Source: Pseudoxanthomonas sp. 3HH-4 (GTDB taxonomy: Bacteria; Pseudomonadota; Gammaproteobacteria; Xanthomonadales; Xanthomonadaceae). From it: a stretch of 64,000 nt of DNA. The stretch spans positions 230,332 through 294,331 of the forward strand of contig NZ_VFPB01000003.1 of NCBI RefSeq assembly GCF_006716465.1, given 5' to 3'. The position numbers were made by a program, and so were the translations under genes. The notes beneath the pieces were generated by a model, which did no database searches, was not told where the DNA came from, and worked only from the letters and a program-made list of their open reading frames with translations. Positions 45,810-55,607 of the stretch are shown here, in pieces (position 1 is the stretch's first letter; every line of letters starts with the position of its first letter).

Positions 45810-46778
45810 ATGTCCCTGCGCGACGCCTTGCGAATCCCCTCCTCCGAGATCACCGACGAGTCCGTATACCGGGAGCGCCGCGCCCTGCTGCGTGCTTTCG
45901 CGATGGCGCCGGCGCTTGCCCTGTCCGGTTGCGCCGAGGCCGAGCCGCCGCCTCCGCCGAGGATCGCGGTGACACCCGAGCAGGCGCGGTCCGGATTCCG
46001 CACGACGGAAGAACTGACCCGTTACGAAGACGTGGCCAGTTACAACAACTTCTACGAGTTCGGCACCGGCAAGGCCGACCCGTCCACCGCACGCAAGACA
46101 TTGAAGACGTCGCCGTGGTCGGTGGTGGTGGGCGGCGAATGCGCGAAGCCGGGCCGGATCTCGCTGGAAGATCTTGTGAAGGGCCTGACACCCGAAGAGC
46201 GTATCTACCGCCTGCGCTGCGTCGAAGGCTGGTCGATGGTGATCCCCTGGCTGGGCGTGCCGTTGGGTGAGGTACTGAAGAAGTTCCAGCCCACTTCCAA
46301 GGCGAAGTACGTCGCCTTCACCACCCTCGCCGATCCGGTGCAGATGCCGGGCGTGCGCTATTCGTCGATCAACTGGCCTTACCGCGAAGGGCTGCGCATC
46401 GACGAGGCGATGCATCCCCTCACCCTGCTGGCCACCGGCCTGTACGGCAAGCCGCTGCCGCAGCAGAACGGCGCGCCACTGCGGCTAGTGGTGCCGTGGA
46501 AGTACGGCTTCAAGAGCATCAAGTCCATCGTCGAGATCAAGTTCGTCGAAAAAATGCCGGAAACCGCGTGGCACGACCTGCAGCCGTCGGAGTACGGCTT
46601 CTTTTCCAACGTGAACCCGAGCGTCGACCATCCACGCTGGAGCCAGAAGACCGAACGCCGCATCGCCGGCAAGCAGAGCAAGCTGTTCGCCGAGCGCATC
46701 CCGACACGCATGTTCAATGGCTATGCCGACCAGGTCGCCTCGATGTACGCCGGCATGGACCTGAAGAAGTGGTACTGA
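45810..46778 (+). CDS. msrP: Protein-methionine-sulfoxide reductase catalytic subunit MsrP
   Basis: Periplasmic molybdoenzyme that repairs oxidised methionine in envelope proteins, with MsrQ supplying electrons. The 322-aa precursor has an arginine-containing N-terminal signal ([21 protein letters not shown]) of Tat type, the Mo-ligand Cys in [14 protein letters not shown] and the [15 protein letters not shown] segment. It needs Mo-cofactor, so the island's moa/moe genes could also serve it. Confidence 0.94.
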   Translation: MSLRDALRIPSSEITDESVYRERRALLRAFAMAPALALSGCAEAEPPPPPRIAVTPEQARSGFRTTEELTRYEDVASYNNFYEFGTGKADPSTARKTLKTSPWSVVVGGECAKPGRISLEDLVKGLTPEERIYRLRCVEGWSMVIPWLGVPLGEVLKKFQPTSKAKYVAFTTLADPVQMPGVRYSSINWPYREGLRIDEAMHPLTLLATGLYGKPLPQQNGAPLRLVVPWKYGFKSIKSIVEIKFVEKMPETAWHDLQPSEYGFFSNVNPSVDHPRWSQKTERRIAGKQSKLFAERIPTRMFNGYADQVASMYAGMDLKKWY

Positions 46779-46966
46779 GGCAAGGTCCGGAAACCACGCC
46801 CTGAGCCTCTGCGTGGGTCGCGCGTCCTGGTTCCGCGGGTGGTGACCACGCCATTCGCAGGCCCGTCGGTGGTGAGCTTCAACGCCATCCGTGGTGAGCC
46901 TGTCGAGCCGCGCTCTTGCCGGATAACCCAGATATCACCTCCTTCCCGACACCGACCCAGCCACGC

Positions 46967-47596
46967 ATGCCCAAGACTTCCCCGCGCATCATCGCCGCCA
47001 AGACCCTGGTCCATGCCCTCGCGCTCACCCCGCTGGCGATCCTGGCCTGGCAGTTCCACGACGTCTGGCGCAACGGCAGCGACGCCCTGGGCGCGGACCC
47101 GGTGGCCGAGATCGAACACCGCACGGGACTGTGGGCGCTGCGCCTGCTGATGGTCGCGCTGGCCGTCACGCCGCTGCGCCAGCTGACGGGGCAGTCGGCG
47201 TTGCTGCGCTTCCGGCGGATGCTCGGCCTGTACGCGTTCTTCTACGCCACGCTGCACCTGGCGGTATACCTGGGCCTGGACCTGCGCGGTTACTGGACCC
47301 AGATCTTCGAGGACATCGTCAAACGTCCCTATATCACCGTCGGCTTCACCGCCTGGCTGCTGCTGGTGCCTTTGGTCATCACATCGACGCTGGGATGGAT
47401 GCGCCGCCTCGGCCGTCGCTGGGGCCAACTGCACAAGCTCGTGTATGCCATCGGCGTGCTGGCCGTGCTGCATTTCTGGTGGCTGGTGAAATCCGACATC
47501 CGCGAGCCGTTGCTGTACGCGGCCATCCTCGCCGCCCTGCTGGGCTGGCGTGCGTGGAAGCGGTTCAGCCCGCGCCGAACAGCAGCAGTGCGCTGA
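46967..47596 (+). CDS. msrQ: Haem-binding membrane subunit MsrQ
   Basis: Six-helix b-type cytochrome that passes quinol/flavin electrons to MsrP. The 209-aa protein has conserved His in YATLHLAVYLGLDLRGYW, in GQLHKLVYAIGVLAVLHFWW and the WGQLHKL motif. The ATG at 46967 is preferred over one at 46916. It lies 188 bp after msrP, and that spacer contains two GTGGTGAGC-type repeat units. Its 3' end overlaps the convergent FHA gene by 32 bp. Confidence 0.88.
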   Translation: MPKTSPRIIAAKTLVHALALTPLAILAWQFHDVWRNGSDALGADPVAEIEHRTGLWALRLLMVALAVTPLRQLTGQSALLRFRRMLGLYAFFYATLHLAVYLGLDLRGYWTQIFEDIVKRPYITVGFTAWLLLVPLVITSTLGWMRRLGRRWGQLHKLVYAIGVLAVLHFWWLVKSDIREPLLYAAILAALLGWRAWKRFSPRRTAAVR

Positions 47597-48398
47597 GCGC
47601 ACCTGCCATCAACAAGGCCGCGAGCAGCAGCCAGGGCCAGCGCAACACCGATGACGATGACGCCGGGGCGGTGTCGCCAGCGGCCGGTGCCGGCCCCGTT
47701 TCGTCCTGCTGCACAGCCTCGTCCGACTTGGCGCTGGGTGCCCACGGCACTTCCAGAACGAAACGATGCTGGGCATCGAAGACGATCTGGTCGCCGGCCA
47801 CGAGCAGTGCGTCGCGCACGGCCACACCGTTCACCCGGGTGCCGTCGGCGGATCCGAGGTCGCGCAGAAGGACGCGTTCACCACGCAGCTCCAGCCGCGC
47901 GTGCCGCTCGGCGAATGCCGGATCGTCAACGCGGATATGGGCGTCGCGCGCACGCCCGACCACACGCGGCTGCTCGAGCGAAATGCTCTTGCCGTGGTAC
48001 TTGCCCCCAAGGCCCCGCAGCACCACGCGGACATCGCCTTGGCCGGCGTCGCTTTCCCGGAGGTCGGCGGCCGATTGGTAGCCCGACTGCAGCAGCAGCT
48101 CCACGCCTTCCACGTACACCGCATCGCCGGGCCGCAATACCGCCATGCGCTTCACCGGACGGCCGTTGATGTGCACACCCCGCATGCCGTTGGCCACCTG
48201 CAGCCAGAGGCCGCGCCGGTCAACGCAGATCTGCGCGAGCAGTGCGCCCTGCGGCGAATCCCCTACACCCACGGTACCTGCCGCTTCACGCACGATGCGA
48301 TGCACGCCGGTGGTGAGCGGCCGGTCGGGCGAAGGGCGGTTTGCGAAGTGAAGTCTGAGGTTCTGCACGCCCCGGGAGCCTATCAGGTTGGGGCCCAT
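47565..48398 (-). CDS. FHA-domain membrane protein
   Basis: A 277-aa protein with a degenerate N-terminal FHA-like fold (about 5-110) and a canonical FHA phosphopeptide-binding domain (VVGRARDAHIRVDDPAFAER, then LRDLGSADGTRVNG). It ends with a C-terminal membrane helix (WPWLLLAALLMAGALSALLL) and a very short tail. The start at 48398 is preferred. FHA proteins read Thr phosphorylation; no Ser/Thr kinase is adjacent, so its partner is unknown. Confidence 0.82.
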   Translation of the reverse strand: MGPNLIGSRGVQNLRLHFANRPSPDRPLTTGVHRIVREAAGTVGVGDSPQGALLAQICVDRRGLWLQVANGMRGVHINGRPVKRMAVLRPGDAVYVEGVELLLQSGYQSAADLRESDAGQGDVRVVLRGLGGKYHGKSISLEQPRVVGRARDAHIRVDDPAFAERHARLELRGERVLLRDLGSADGTRVNGVAVRDALLVAGDQIVFDAQHRFVLEVPWAPSAKSDEAVQQDETGPAPAAGDTAPASSSSVLRWPWLLLAALLMAGALSALLLFGAG

Positions 48399-48466
48399 CC
48401 GGCAGCCCCGGCTTGGCATATGCCGCCACGCTGCGCAGAATAGCGCCGCACAAAGGGAGCCTTCGC

Positions 48467-48742
48467 ATGGCCAGCATCGACATCCTCCATCCGCATTCCA
48501 AATCGCCCAAGCAGGCGCGCAAGGCAGTCGAAGACGTGGCAAAGAAACTGTCCGAGCGCTTCGACATGGACTACGGCTGGGACGGCGACACGCTGAACTT
48601 CAGCCGTTCGGGTGTGGAAGGAAGAATCGCCCTGCTCGCCGACACGCTGCGCGTTACCGCCAACCTGGGCTTCCTGCTGTCGGCGATGAAAGGCCCCATC
48701 GAGGCCGAGATCCGTCGGGTCCTGAGCGACAAGTTCGACTGA
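48467..48742 (+). CDS. Polyhydroxyalkanoic acid system family protein
   Basis: A 91-aa protein matching the small PHA_gran_rgn family found beside phasin and PHA genes: IDILHPHSKSPKQARKAVED at the start and YGWDGDTLNFSRSGVEG in the middle. It follows AAAGGGAGCC. It stands at the head of a group with an FFLEELY-like gene, a patatin-like lipase and a phasin, all probably linked to lipid or PHA granules. Confidence 0.85.
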   Translation: MASIDILHPHSKSPKQARKAVEDVAKKLSERFDMDYGWDGDTLNFSRSGVEGRIALLADTLRVTANLGFLLSAMKGPIEAEIRRVLSDKFD

Positions 48743-48745
48743 ACG

Positions 48746-49471
48746 TCAGTCGCGGAACGGGTCGGGCTCGTCCTCGAACAATCGCTGCGACACGGCGCGC
48801 TCTGCCCGCTCGATGTCGCGCACGAAAGCCTTGCCGTCGCCCAGTGCGGCGAAGGCAGCGAAGCCCCGCTCCAGGAATCCCTGCAGTTCCCCAAGCCCGG
48901 TCGCCCTTGCCGGCCCACGGGACAGTTTGAGCAGCGTGGCCACGCCGGGCGTCTTCACCGCCCGCGCCAGGCCCACGCCCACCTCGGCGATAAGGTCGAT
49001 CTGGTGCCCGCGCAGGCGTTGCAGGCCCACCTCACGATAGGCACGCCCGTACAGCCCGGCGTCCAGCTTGCGGCGATTCGGTGCCAGCTGGTGCAGCGCC
49101 TCGGCCATCCGAATGTCCAGCGCGTGCGTCAGCACGCCCAGTTCGATCCCGTGCGCCACGGTATCCAGCACGGCACCGGGCAGCAGGCGCTGCATCATCG
49201 GCATCACCTTGGCGACATTGGCGTCGCGCTTGCTGAAATCGTGGTCGCCATAGACGTCGGTCAGGAAGAACATCGCCGCCGCGCGCCGCGTCGGGTCGTT
49301 CAGGAAGTGCTCGAAGCTGGTCTCCAGCCGTGCTGCCTGCCAGCGCCGCAGCTCCGGCAGCCAGCGCAGCCGGTTGCGGGGCTCCTGCACCGGATCATGC
49401 AGGGCCTGGTGCCAGGCCAGGCGCCTGCCAACGCGTTCGATCAAGGGATTTCCTGAGGTCATGCCGGCCAT
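48746..49471 (-). CDS. FFLEELY-motif-like protein
   Basis: A 241-aa soluble helical protein containing AAMFFLTDVYGDHDFSKRD, a variant of the FFLEELYG motif that names a small uncharacterised family. The rest (LDTVAHGIELGVLTHALD, YREVGLQRLRGHQIDLI) is helical. The minus-strand frame continues far beyond 49471, but that part is antisense to the patatin gene and is rejected. An alternative ATG is at 49462. Confidence 0.75.
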   Translation of the reverse strand: MAGMTSGNPLIERVGRRLAWHQALHDPVQEPRNRLRWLPELRRWQAARLETSFEHFLNDPTRRAAAMFFLTDVYGDHDFSKRDANVAKVMPMMQRLLPGAVLDTVAHGIELGVLTHALDIRMAEALHQLAPNRRKLDAGLYGRAYREVGLQRLRGHQIDLIAEVGVGLARAVKTPGVATLLKLSRGPARATGLGELQGFLERGFAAFAALGDGKAFVRDIERAERAVSQRLFEDEPDPFRD

Positions 49472-49549
49472 GATCCGGGCCCGCCGGGGGCGCCGCAACC
49501 CGGCGGCAGGTCGGCTACACTCGGGCGGCAAGGTCACCACGGGTAGTAC

Positions 49550-50794
49550 ATGCTTTCGATCCACAGTGCACGGCGGCGGGGCCACAACGGCAAGATCGGG
49601 CTGGCCATCGCCGGCGGCGGCCCCATCGGGGGCATGTACGAGCTGGGCGCGCTGCGTGCCCTGGACGAAGCCCTCGACGGCCTGGACCTGACCCGGATGG
49701 ACTGCTATGTCGGCGTCAGTTCCGGTGCATTCCTCGCCGCCGGGCTGGCCAACCGGATGGGCACGGCCGAGATGTGCCGCATCTTCATCACCGGCACCAG
49801 CGACGATGCGGAATTCAGGCCCGAAACCTTCCTGCGCCCGAATGTCGGCGAGTACCTGCGCCGTGCGGCCAGCCTCCCGGGCCTGTACGCCGACTGGCTG
49901 AACCGCCTGGTGCGCAATCCGCGCCGCGCGACGCGCTGGTCCGACATGTTCCTGCGTTTTGGCGGCCTGGTACCCACCGGCATCTTCGACAACGAGGAAG
50001 TGGAGCGTTTCCTGCGCGACATTTTCAGCCGCCGAGGCCGCAGCAATGATTTCCGCACACTCGACGCGGATCTCTTCGTCGTTGCGGTCGACCTCGACAG
50101 CGGCGAGGCCGTGCGCTTCGGCGAGGAAGGCTGGGACGACATCCCGATCTCGCGCGCCGTGCAGGCCAGTTCCGCCCTGCCCGGCCTGTATCCGCCGGTG
50201 GAAATCGGCGGCCGCCATTTCCTCGACGGCGCCCTGCGCCGGACCATGCATGCGAGCACGGTACTGGATCGCGGCATCGACCTGATGATCGGCATCAACC
50301 CGCTGGTGCCGTTCGATGCGAACCAGGCCACGCCCCAGGCCGACGAGGCTGAACAGGTGGGCCTGGCAAGCGGTGGCCTGCCGGCCGTGCTGTCGCAGAC
50401 CCTGCGCACACTGCTGCAGTCGCGCATGCAGATCGGCATGGAGAAGTATCCGCATCGCTACCCCGATATCGACCAGCTGGTGTTCGAGCCCAATTCGGAC
50501 GACAGCGAACTGTTCTTCACCAATCTCTTCAGCTTCTCTTCGCGCCACCGGGTCTGCCAGCTGGCCTACCGCAACACGCTGGCCGACCTGCGCAAGCGCG
50601 CGTCGGTGCTCAAGCCCATGCTGGCCGTGCACGGCATCCGCTACAACGAGGACATCGTCAACGACCGCCACCGCTCCATCCTCGATGGGCTGGACGTGAT
50701 GCCGCGGATGACCGAAACCACGGCGCGCCTGCGGCGTGCCCTGGACGACGTGGACCAGCTCGTGTCGCGGCATCGCGCGGCCCGTCGCGGCTGA
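49550..50794 (+). CDS. Patatin-like phospholipase
   Basis: A 414-aa serine lipase/esterase. It has the oxyanion loop IAGGGPIGGMYELGAL, nucleophile elbow GVSSG with its Ser, and the catalytic Asp in FLDGAL, a complete Ser-Asp dyad. There is no signal peptide, so it is cytosolic or membrane-associated. Placed between PHA-system and phasin genes, it may act on granule or membrane lipids (inference). Confidence 0.9.
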   Translation: MLSIHSARRRGHNGKIGLAIAGGGPIGGMYELGALRALDEALDGLDLTRMDCYVGVSSGAFLAAGLANRMGTAEMCRIFITGTSDDAEFRPETFLRPNVGEYLRRAASLPGLYADWLNRLVRNPRRATRWSDMFLRFGGLVPTGIFDNEEVERFLRDIFSRRGRSNDFRTLDADLFVVAVDLDSGEAVRFGEEGWDDIPISRAVQASSALPGLYPPVEIGGRHFLDGALRRTMHASTVLDRGIDLMIGINPLVPFDANQATPQADEAEQVGLASGGLPAVLSQTLRTLLQSRMQIGMEKYPHRYPDIDQLVFEPNSDDSELFFTNLFSFSSRHRVCQLAYRNTLADLRKRASVLKPMLAVHGIRYNEDIVNDRHRSILDGLDVMPRMTETTARLRRALDDVDQLVSRHRAARRG

Positions 50795-50889
50795 TGCGCT
50801 CACGGCCGCGTCACCGCCTGGTGTGAAAACTCTAGACAGCACGCCGATTCTGGTGCGCAATCCCCGACACCAACCACCGACGGAACGCC

Positions 50890-51456
50890 ATGGCCACGCT
50901 GAAGAAATCCGCACGCAAGAAGACCGCTTCTGCATCCGCTTCCAAGAACGACAACCTGCAGGCCCAGGCCGAGCAGATGTCCAAGCGCCTGGGCGAATCC
51001 GCACAGCAGGTATGGCTGGCAGGCGTGGGCGCTTTCGGGCGCGCGCAGGCCGAAGGCACCAAGCTGTTCGAAACGCTGGTGAAGGAAGGTCTGTCGCTGG
51101 AGCAGACCACGCGCAAGGTGGCAGGCGGCAAGGCCCAGGCCATGCGCGATGCGATGGAGACCACCGTCGGCCAGGCGCGCGAACGCGCGTCGGATACCTG
51201 GGACCGTCTGGAGAAGGTGTTCGAAGAACGCGTGCATCGCGCGCTGCGCCGTCTCGAGGTGCCCAGCCGCGAGGATCTGTCCGCGCTCATTGATCGTGTT
51301 GACGCACTGAATGCCCAACTGCGCACGATGGGCGGTGCATCGGCCACCAAGCCGTCCCGTGCCAAGCGCAGCACCAAGCCGGCCGTCAAAAAACCGGCAC
51401 CTGCCGCGAAGAAAACGCCCGCGAAACGTGCAGCGCGCAAGAAGGCTGCACCATAA
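50890..51456 (+). CDS. Phasin family protein
   Basis: A 188-aa granule-surface protein. The amphipathic phasin region is QVWLAGVGAFGRAQAEGTKL followed by FETLVKEGLSLEQTTRKVAG. The C-terminal 45 residues are an Ala/Lys/Pro-rich, histone-like tail (KRSTKPAVKKPAPAAKK) that could bind DNA, as in PhaF/PhaM-type phasins. Followed by a strong terminator. Confidence 0.88.
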   Translation: MATLKKSARKKTASASASKNDNLQAQAEQMSKRLGESAQQVWLAGVGAFGRAQAEGTKLFETLVKEGLSLEQTTRKVAGGKAQAMRDAMETTVGQARERASDTWDRLEKVFEERVHRALRRLEVPSREDLSALIDRVDALNAQLRTMGGASATKPSRAKRSTKPAVKKPAPAAKKTPAKRAARKKAAP

Positions 51457-51536
51457 GGCTGCATGCGCATTTTCATGCGTATTCCTGAATAAAATTTTGT
51501 TGCGTGGCAACATCGAATGACGTAACAATCATTCCA

Positions 51537-51602
51537 GCCCGCCAGTCCATCGAAGTTCGTTTGCTCCCCTCCCCTTACGGCTTCGGACTGGCGGGCTTTT
51601 CT
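51537..51602 (+). terminator. Rho-independent terminator after the phasin gene
   Basis: A 12-bp stem GCCCGCCAGTCC / GGACTGGCGGGC with a long loop of about 36 nt, followed by TTTTCTTT. It ends the phasin transcript. Confidence 0.8.
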
Positions 51603-51699
51603 TTGCCCGCCGTCCGGCGCGGGCACCCGCCAGCACAGACAGCCGTGGGTGCGGCCCGGTAGAATCGCGGGCCTAATAACAACAACGCACCCGCGACGC

Positions 51700-52644
51700 A
51701 TGTCCATTTGGCTCCTCGGTTTGGCGGTCACCCTTGTGACCGGTGCGGCAGCCACCGCCTATCTCTGGCTTGTGCGGCGCCCCAGCGACGAAATGTCCTA
51801 CGGGCTGCACGCCCTGTCCGGATTGCGCTGGAGGGAGTTCTCGAAACTCGTCCTTGCCGCGATGGCAGGCCGTGGCCTGGTCGAAACCGGCCCCGATCCC
51901 CAGGAATCCCGCGAACCCCAGACGACCTTCCTGCTCGCGCGCGGCCAGGAAAAGTGGCTGCTCTCGTGCAAGCACGGTTCGGCCTACCGGATCGCTGCTG
52001 CCCCGGTACAGGAACTTGCCGCCAGCATCCGCCTGGGTGCGGCCAGCGGCGGCATCCTCGCCACCGAGGGCAAAGTGGAAAAGGAAGGCCGCGAGGCGGC
52101 CCAGGGCAACAACATCGAGTTGCTCGATGGGCCGCGGCTGTGGCCGGAAGTCCGACACCTTGTCGAGCCGAGCCTGCGCGAGCAGATCGTGACGTATGCA
52201 TCGGCACGCGCCAAACGGCATGTCGGCATCAGCTGGCTCGGGGCGGTGACGCTCGGTGCCCTCGCCATGGCGGGATGGGCAGGAAGGCAGGCGGCGGACA
52301 CGAGCGTCGATGCACGGCCAGCAGCACCCGCACCGGCACGGACGATCAGCGCACCCGCCACGCCTGCGCCGCAGGAAGCCTTCCGCGAACCGACGCAGGA
52401 AGAGCTCGAAGCGCAGATGCGCAGCGTGCTCCAGGCGCTGTCGAAAACCCCCGGCATCACCCGCGGCGTCTGGCAGACCAAGCTGACGTTGAGTATCGAT
52501 CGGGCGGGCAGCGAGAACGACATCTGGCCGTCGATCTGCCTCGAGCTGGAGCGCTACCCGGCCCTGCGCGCCACCCGCGTGCAACTCAACCCCCCACCGG
52601 GCAGCAGCGAGCCGGTGCGCTGGCGCCAGTGCAAGACGATGTGA
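51700..52644 (+). CDS. Membrane-anchored protein with an Mrr-like nuclease fold region
   Basis: A 314-aa protein with an N-terminal helix (WLLGLAVTLVTGAAATAYLW) and a region (about 45-155) whose pattern resembles Mrr-type restriction-endonuclease domains: WREFSKLVLAAMAGRGL, KWLLSCKHG with the Lys of a possible x-x-K motif, and GGILATEG followed by IELLDGPRLW. A second helix lies near 170-190, then a Pro/Ala linker and a C-terminal domain. The acidic residue before Lys in the usual (D/E)xK is replaced by Ser-Cys, so activity is doubtful. Confidence 0.6.
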   Translation: MSIWLLGLAVTLVTGAAATAYLWLVRRPSDEMSYGLHALSGLRWREFSKLVLAAMAGRGLVETGPDPQESREPQTTFLLARGQEKWLLSCKHGSAYRIAAAPVQELAASIRLGAASGGILATEGKVEKEGREAAQGNNIELLDGPRLWPEVRHLVEPSLREQIVTYASARAKRHVGISWLGAVTLGALAMAGWAGRQAADTSVDARPAAPAPARTISAPATPAPQEAFREPTQEELEAQMRSVLQALSKTPGITRGVWQTKLTLSIDRAGSENDIWPSICLELERYPALRATRVQLNPPPGSSEPVRWRQCKTM

Positions 52645-52725
52645 TTCCGCCGCGACACTTCGTCGCTGTGCGCCCGGGCAGCGCTGCCGGATGATCGTGC
52701 TGCCGTCGACCCGCCTTCCGATCCG

Positions 52726-53154
52726 ATGAACGATCCTGCCGCTCCCACGCCCTACGACCGCATCGGCGGTGAAGCCGGCCTGCGCCGGATGGCTCAACGC
52801 ATGTACGCGCTGATGGACACGTTGCCGGAAGCCGCCGCCGTCCGCGCGCAACATCCGGCCACGCTCGACGGCAGCGAGCAGAAGCTGTTCGAATTCCTCA
52901 GCGGCTGGCTGGGTGGCCCACCGCTGTTCACGCAGAAGCACGGCGCCCCGATGCTGCGCGCCCGCCACCTGCCCTTCCGGATCGGCATGGAGGAAGCCAG
53001 CGGCTGGCTGGCCTGCTTCCATGGCGCGATGGTCGAGACGGTTGAAGACGCCGAGCTACGCGACTTCCTGTGGCGCCGGATCGAACCGCTGGCGCTGCAT
53101 ATGCGAAACATGCAGGCGGTGCCGTTGCGATGGGCGGATCCGCAACAGGCCTGA
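52726..53154 (+). CDS. Group II truncated haemoglobin
   Basis: A 142-aa 2-on-2 globin (TrHbO type) that binds O2 or NO. It shows the YDRIGGEAGLRRM start, the proximal-His region KHGAPMLRARHLPF, and the group II Trp in SGWLACF. It may serve in oxygen or NO handling. It lies convergent to the large reductase gene. Confidence 0.9.
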   Translation: MNDPAAPTPYDRIGGEAGLRRMAQRMYALMDTLPEAAAVRAQHPATLDGSEQKLFEFLSGWLGGPPLFTQKHGAPMLRARHLPFRIGMEEASGWLACFHGAMVETVEDAELRDFLWRRIEPLALHMRNMQAVPLRWADPQQA

Positions 53155-53208
53155 TACCGGGTTGCAATCTCGACGACACGCCTTAGCGCGTCGTCGGCCA
53201 GCACGCCA

Positions 53209-55197
53209 CTACCAGTGAACACCTCGCATCAGCGAGGCAAACGCGATCTGCTCCTGGCTGGGCGCGGCTTCCTTCAACGCCTTGCGATCGCCCTTGGCCG
53301 CGGCCGAATCCGGGAACAGTTCGAACGCGGTGTTCATCACCACCTCGTAGGCCTTCGGTGCCACTGCATTGACCAGTGCAGCGAAGATGCCCAGGCGCGT
53401 GGCGATGCGGCTGGGCTTCTCGATGATGGCCTTCACCAGCAGGTCGGCGGCTTCCTCCGGCGACAGCGTCGGCACGCTGTCGTACATCTTGGTCGGCGCG
53501 ATCATCGGCGTCTTCACCAGCGGCATGTTGATGGTGGTGAAGCTGATGCCCTTGCCCGACAACTCGCCCTGCGCGCACCGGCTGAACGCATCCAGCGCCG
53601 CCTTCGATGCGACGTAGGCCGAGAAACGCGGTGAATTGGCCAGCACGCCGATCGAACTGATGTTGATGATGTGGCCCTTGCGGCGCTCGGTCATCTTCGG
53701 CAGGAAGCCCATGATCAGGCGGATGCTGCCGAAATAGTTCAGCTGCATCGTGCGCTCGAAATCGTGGAAGCGGTCGTAGCTGGCCTCGATGGAACGTCGG
53801 ATCGAGCGGCCGGCATTGTTGATCAGGATGTCGACATGGCCATGCTCGTCCAGCACCATCTTCACCAGCCGGTCGCAGTCGGCCATGTCGGCCAGGTCCG
53901 CGGTATAGGCGAACACCTTGCCGCCCGCCTTCTTCATGTCGTCGCGGGCCTTGAACAGTTCTTCCTCGCCACGCGCCACGATGATCGTGGTGGCGCCGGC
54001 CTCCGCCACGCGTTGCGCCGTCGACAGGCCGATGCCGGACGAGCCGCCGGTGATGACCACCACCTTGTTGCGCACCTTGCCCTTCAGCGAGCGGTCGATG
54101 AACAGGTCCGGATCAAGGTGGCGCTCCCAGTAATCCCACAGGCGCCACGCGTAGTCGTCCAGGCGTGGCACGGCGATGCCGCTGCCCTTCAGCGCCCGCT
54201 CGGTCTCGCGGCTGTCGAAGCGCGTCGGATAGGTGATGAACTTCAGTACTTCCTTCGGGATCTTGAAGTCGCGCAGCAGCATGCCGATGAAGCGTCGCAC
54301 CGGCGGCAGGTTGCCCACCGCCATGCGGATGCTGCCCGGCACGAAGGCGAACATGCGCGCGTCGATGCGCATGGTCATCTCCGGCGCATGTCCGGCGCGG
54401 CAGAACGTGTTGAGCACCTCGCCCACGCGCATCGGCTCCGGATCGGTCAGGTGGAAGGTGTGACCATCGAGCTTGGGCTTGTGCGCGATGTGGTCCATCG
54501 CGTCGGCGACGAAGTCCACCGGCACGATGTTGATGCGCCCGCCTTCGATGCCCAGCACCGGCACCCACTGCGGCAGCAGTTCGCGCAGCTTCTTGATCAG
54601 AGTGAAGAAATAGTACGGACCGTCGATCTTGTCGATCTCGCCGGTCTTCGAATGGCCCACCACCATGCCCGGGCGGTAGATGCGCCACTTGATGCGCTTC
54701 TCGTTGCGCACCAGCCCTTCGGACTCGTGCTTGGTCCGCAGGTAGGGATCGTCCAGGCCTTCGGCTTCGTCGAACATGTCCTCGCGGAAGATGCCCGGGT
54801 ACAGGCCGGCCGCCGCGATGGAACTGGTGTGGTGGAAGCAGCCGGCTTTCAGTGCGGCGGCCAGATCGAGCGCATGCTGGGTGCCGTCGATGTTGGCGGC
54901 CTGTTGCGCTTCGCGGGTCGCGGTCAGGTCGTAGATGGCCGCCAGATGGAAGAAGTGCTTCACCTTGCCGGTCAGTGCACGCAATTGTGCGGGCGTCAGG
55001 CCGCACTTGGGCTTGGTCATGTCGCCGTGCACCACGGACACGCGCTTCATGTCCCAGCCTGCCTTCTTGGCAATGGCATCGAACTTCTTCTGCGAGTCCT
55101 TGCGGACCAGCACGTAAACCGTCCCGCTGCGCTTGAGGAGGTTGCCGACCAGATAGCGACCGATGAATCCCGTGGCGCCCGTGACGAAATAGCTCAT
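53209..55197 (-). CDS. Two-domain SDR oxidoreductase, fatty acyl-CoA reductase-like
   Basis: A 662-aa protein with two Rossmann domains. Residues 1-370 are an extended SDR (FVTGATGFIGRYLVGNLL, then YRPGMVVGHSKTG with its Tyr-x-x-x-Lys region nearby). Residues about 385-640 are a classical SDR (VVITGGSSGIGLSTAQRVA, INNAGRSIRRS, SAYVASKAALDAF with Tyr and Lys). This layout and length match bacterial fatty acyl-CoA reductases such as the 661-aa Marinobacter enzyme. It is divergent from an acyl-CoA-binding protein gene, which supports an acyl-CoA substrate. The product is inferred. Confidence 0.8.
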   Translation of the reverse strand: MSYFVTGATGFIGRYLVGNLLKRSGTVYVLVRKDSQKKFDAIAKKAGWDMKRVSVVHGDMTKPKCGLTPAQLRALTGKVKHFFHLAAIYDLTATREAQQAANIDGTQHALDLAAALKAGCFHHTSSIAAAGLYPGIFREDMFDEAEGLDDPYLRTKHESEGLVRNEKRIKWRIYRPGMVVGHSKTGEIDKIDGPYYFFTLIKKLRELLPQWVPVLGIEGGRINIVPVDFVADAMDHIAHKPKLDGHTFHLTDPEPMRVGEVLNTFCRAGHAPEMTMRIDARMFAFVPGSIRMAVGNLPPVRRFIGMLLRDFKIPKEVLKFITYPTRFDSRETERALKGSGIAVPRLDDYAWRLWDYWERHLDPDLFIDRSLKGKVRNKVVVITGGSSGIGLSTAQRVAEAGATTIIVARGEEELFKARDDMKKAGGKVFAYTADLADMADCDRLVKMVLDEHGHVDILINNAGRSIRRSIEASYDRFHDFERTMQLNYFGSIRLIMGFLPKMTERRKGHIINISSIGVLANSPRFSAYVASKAALDAFSRCAQGELSGKGISFTTINMPLVKTPMIAPTKMYDSVPTLSPEEAADLLVKAIIEKPSRIATRLGIFAALVNAVAPKAYEVVMNTAFELFPDSAAAKGDRKALKEAAPSQEQIAFASLMRGVHW

Positions 55198-55349
55198 GAC
55201 TGCCCCATCCCTCAAGTTGTGTGGGCCAGCCCCTCCGACCGCCCTGCGTCGTAACTTGCCAGAGCCATCCGGTTTCGACAATCCCGTCACGGATTGACCG
55301 CCTGCATTACCCGTGGTGTGATGGCCTCGATCACTGGGAGGGATCATCC

Positions 55350-55607
55350 ATGGCCGATCTGAAGAGCGCATTCGAACAAGCATCCAGGGACATCCAGACG
55401 CTGTCCGAGCGTCCGGACAACGACACCCTGCTGCGGCTTTACGGGCTGTACAAGCAGGGCTCGGAAGGTGATGTGAAAGGAGACAAGCCCGGATTCTTCG
55501 ACTTCGTCGGCACCGCCAAGTACGAAGCCTGGGCCAAGCTCAAGGGCACCGCGCCCGAGGATGCCCAGAAGAAATATGTGGATCTGGTAAAGAAACTCGT
55601 CGCCTAG
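55350..55607 (+). CDS. Acyl-CoA-binding protein
   Basis: An 85-aa four-helix ACBP that binds long-chain acyl-CoA. The hallmark segment LLRLYGLYKQGSEGDVKGDK and the later YEAWAKLKGTAPEDAQKKYV are intact. It follows GGGAGGG at good spacing. The stop TAG shares its last base with the GTG start of the TetR gene, showing coupling. Confidence 0.95.
   Translation: MADLKSAFEQASRDIQTLSERPDNDTLLRLYGLYKQGSEGDVKGDKPGFFDFVGTAKYEAWAKLKGTAPEDAQKKYVDLVKKLVA

Noticed and set aside
45605..46003. N-terminal extension of serC
   Set aside because: The frame is open, but the conserved serC N-terminus starts at 45604 and the extension overlaps msrP in antisense.
48746..51004. Very long minus-strand open frame of 752 codons
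   Set aside because: Only the 3' part up to 49471 is protein-like. The rest is antisense to the patatin gene, which has a full catalytic dyad; high GC keeps the opposite frame open.
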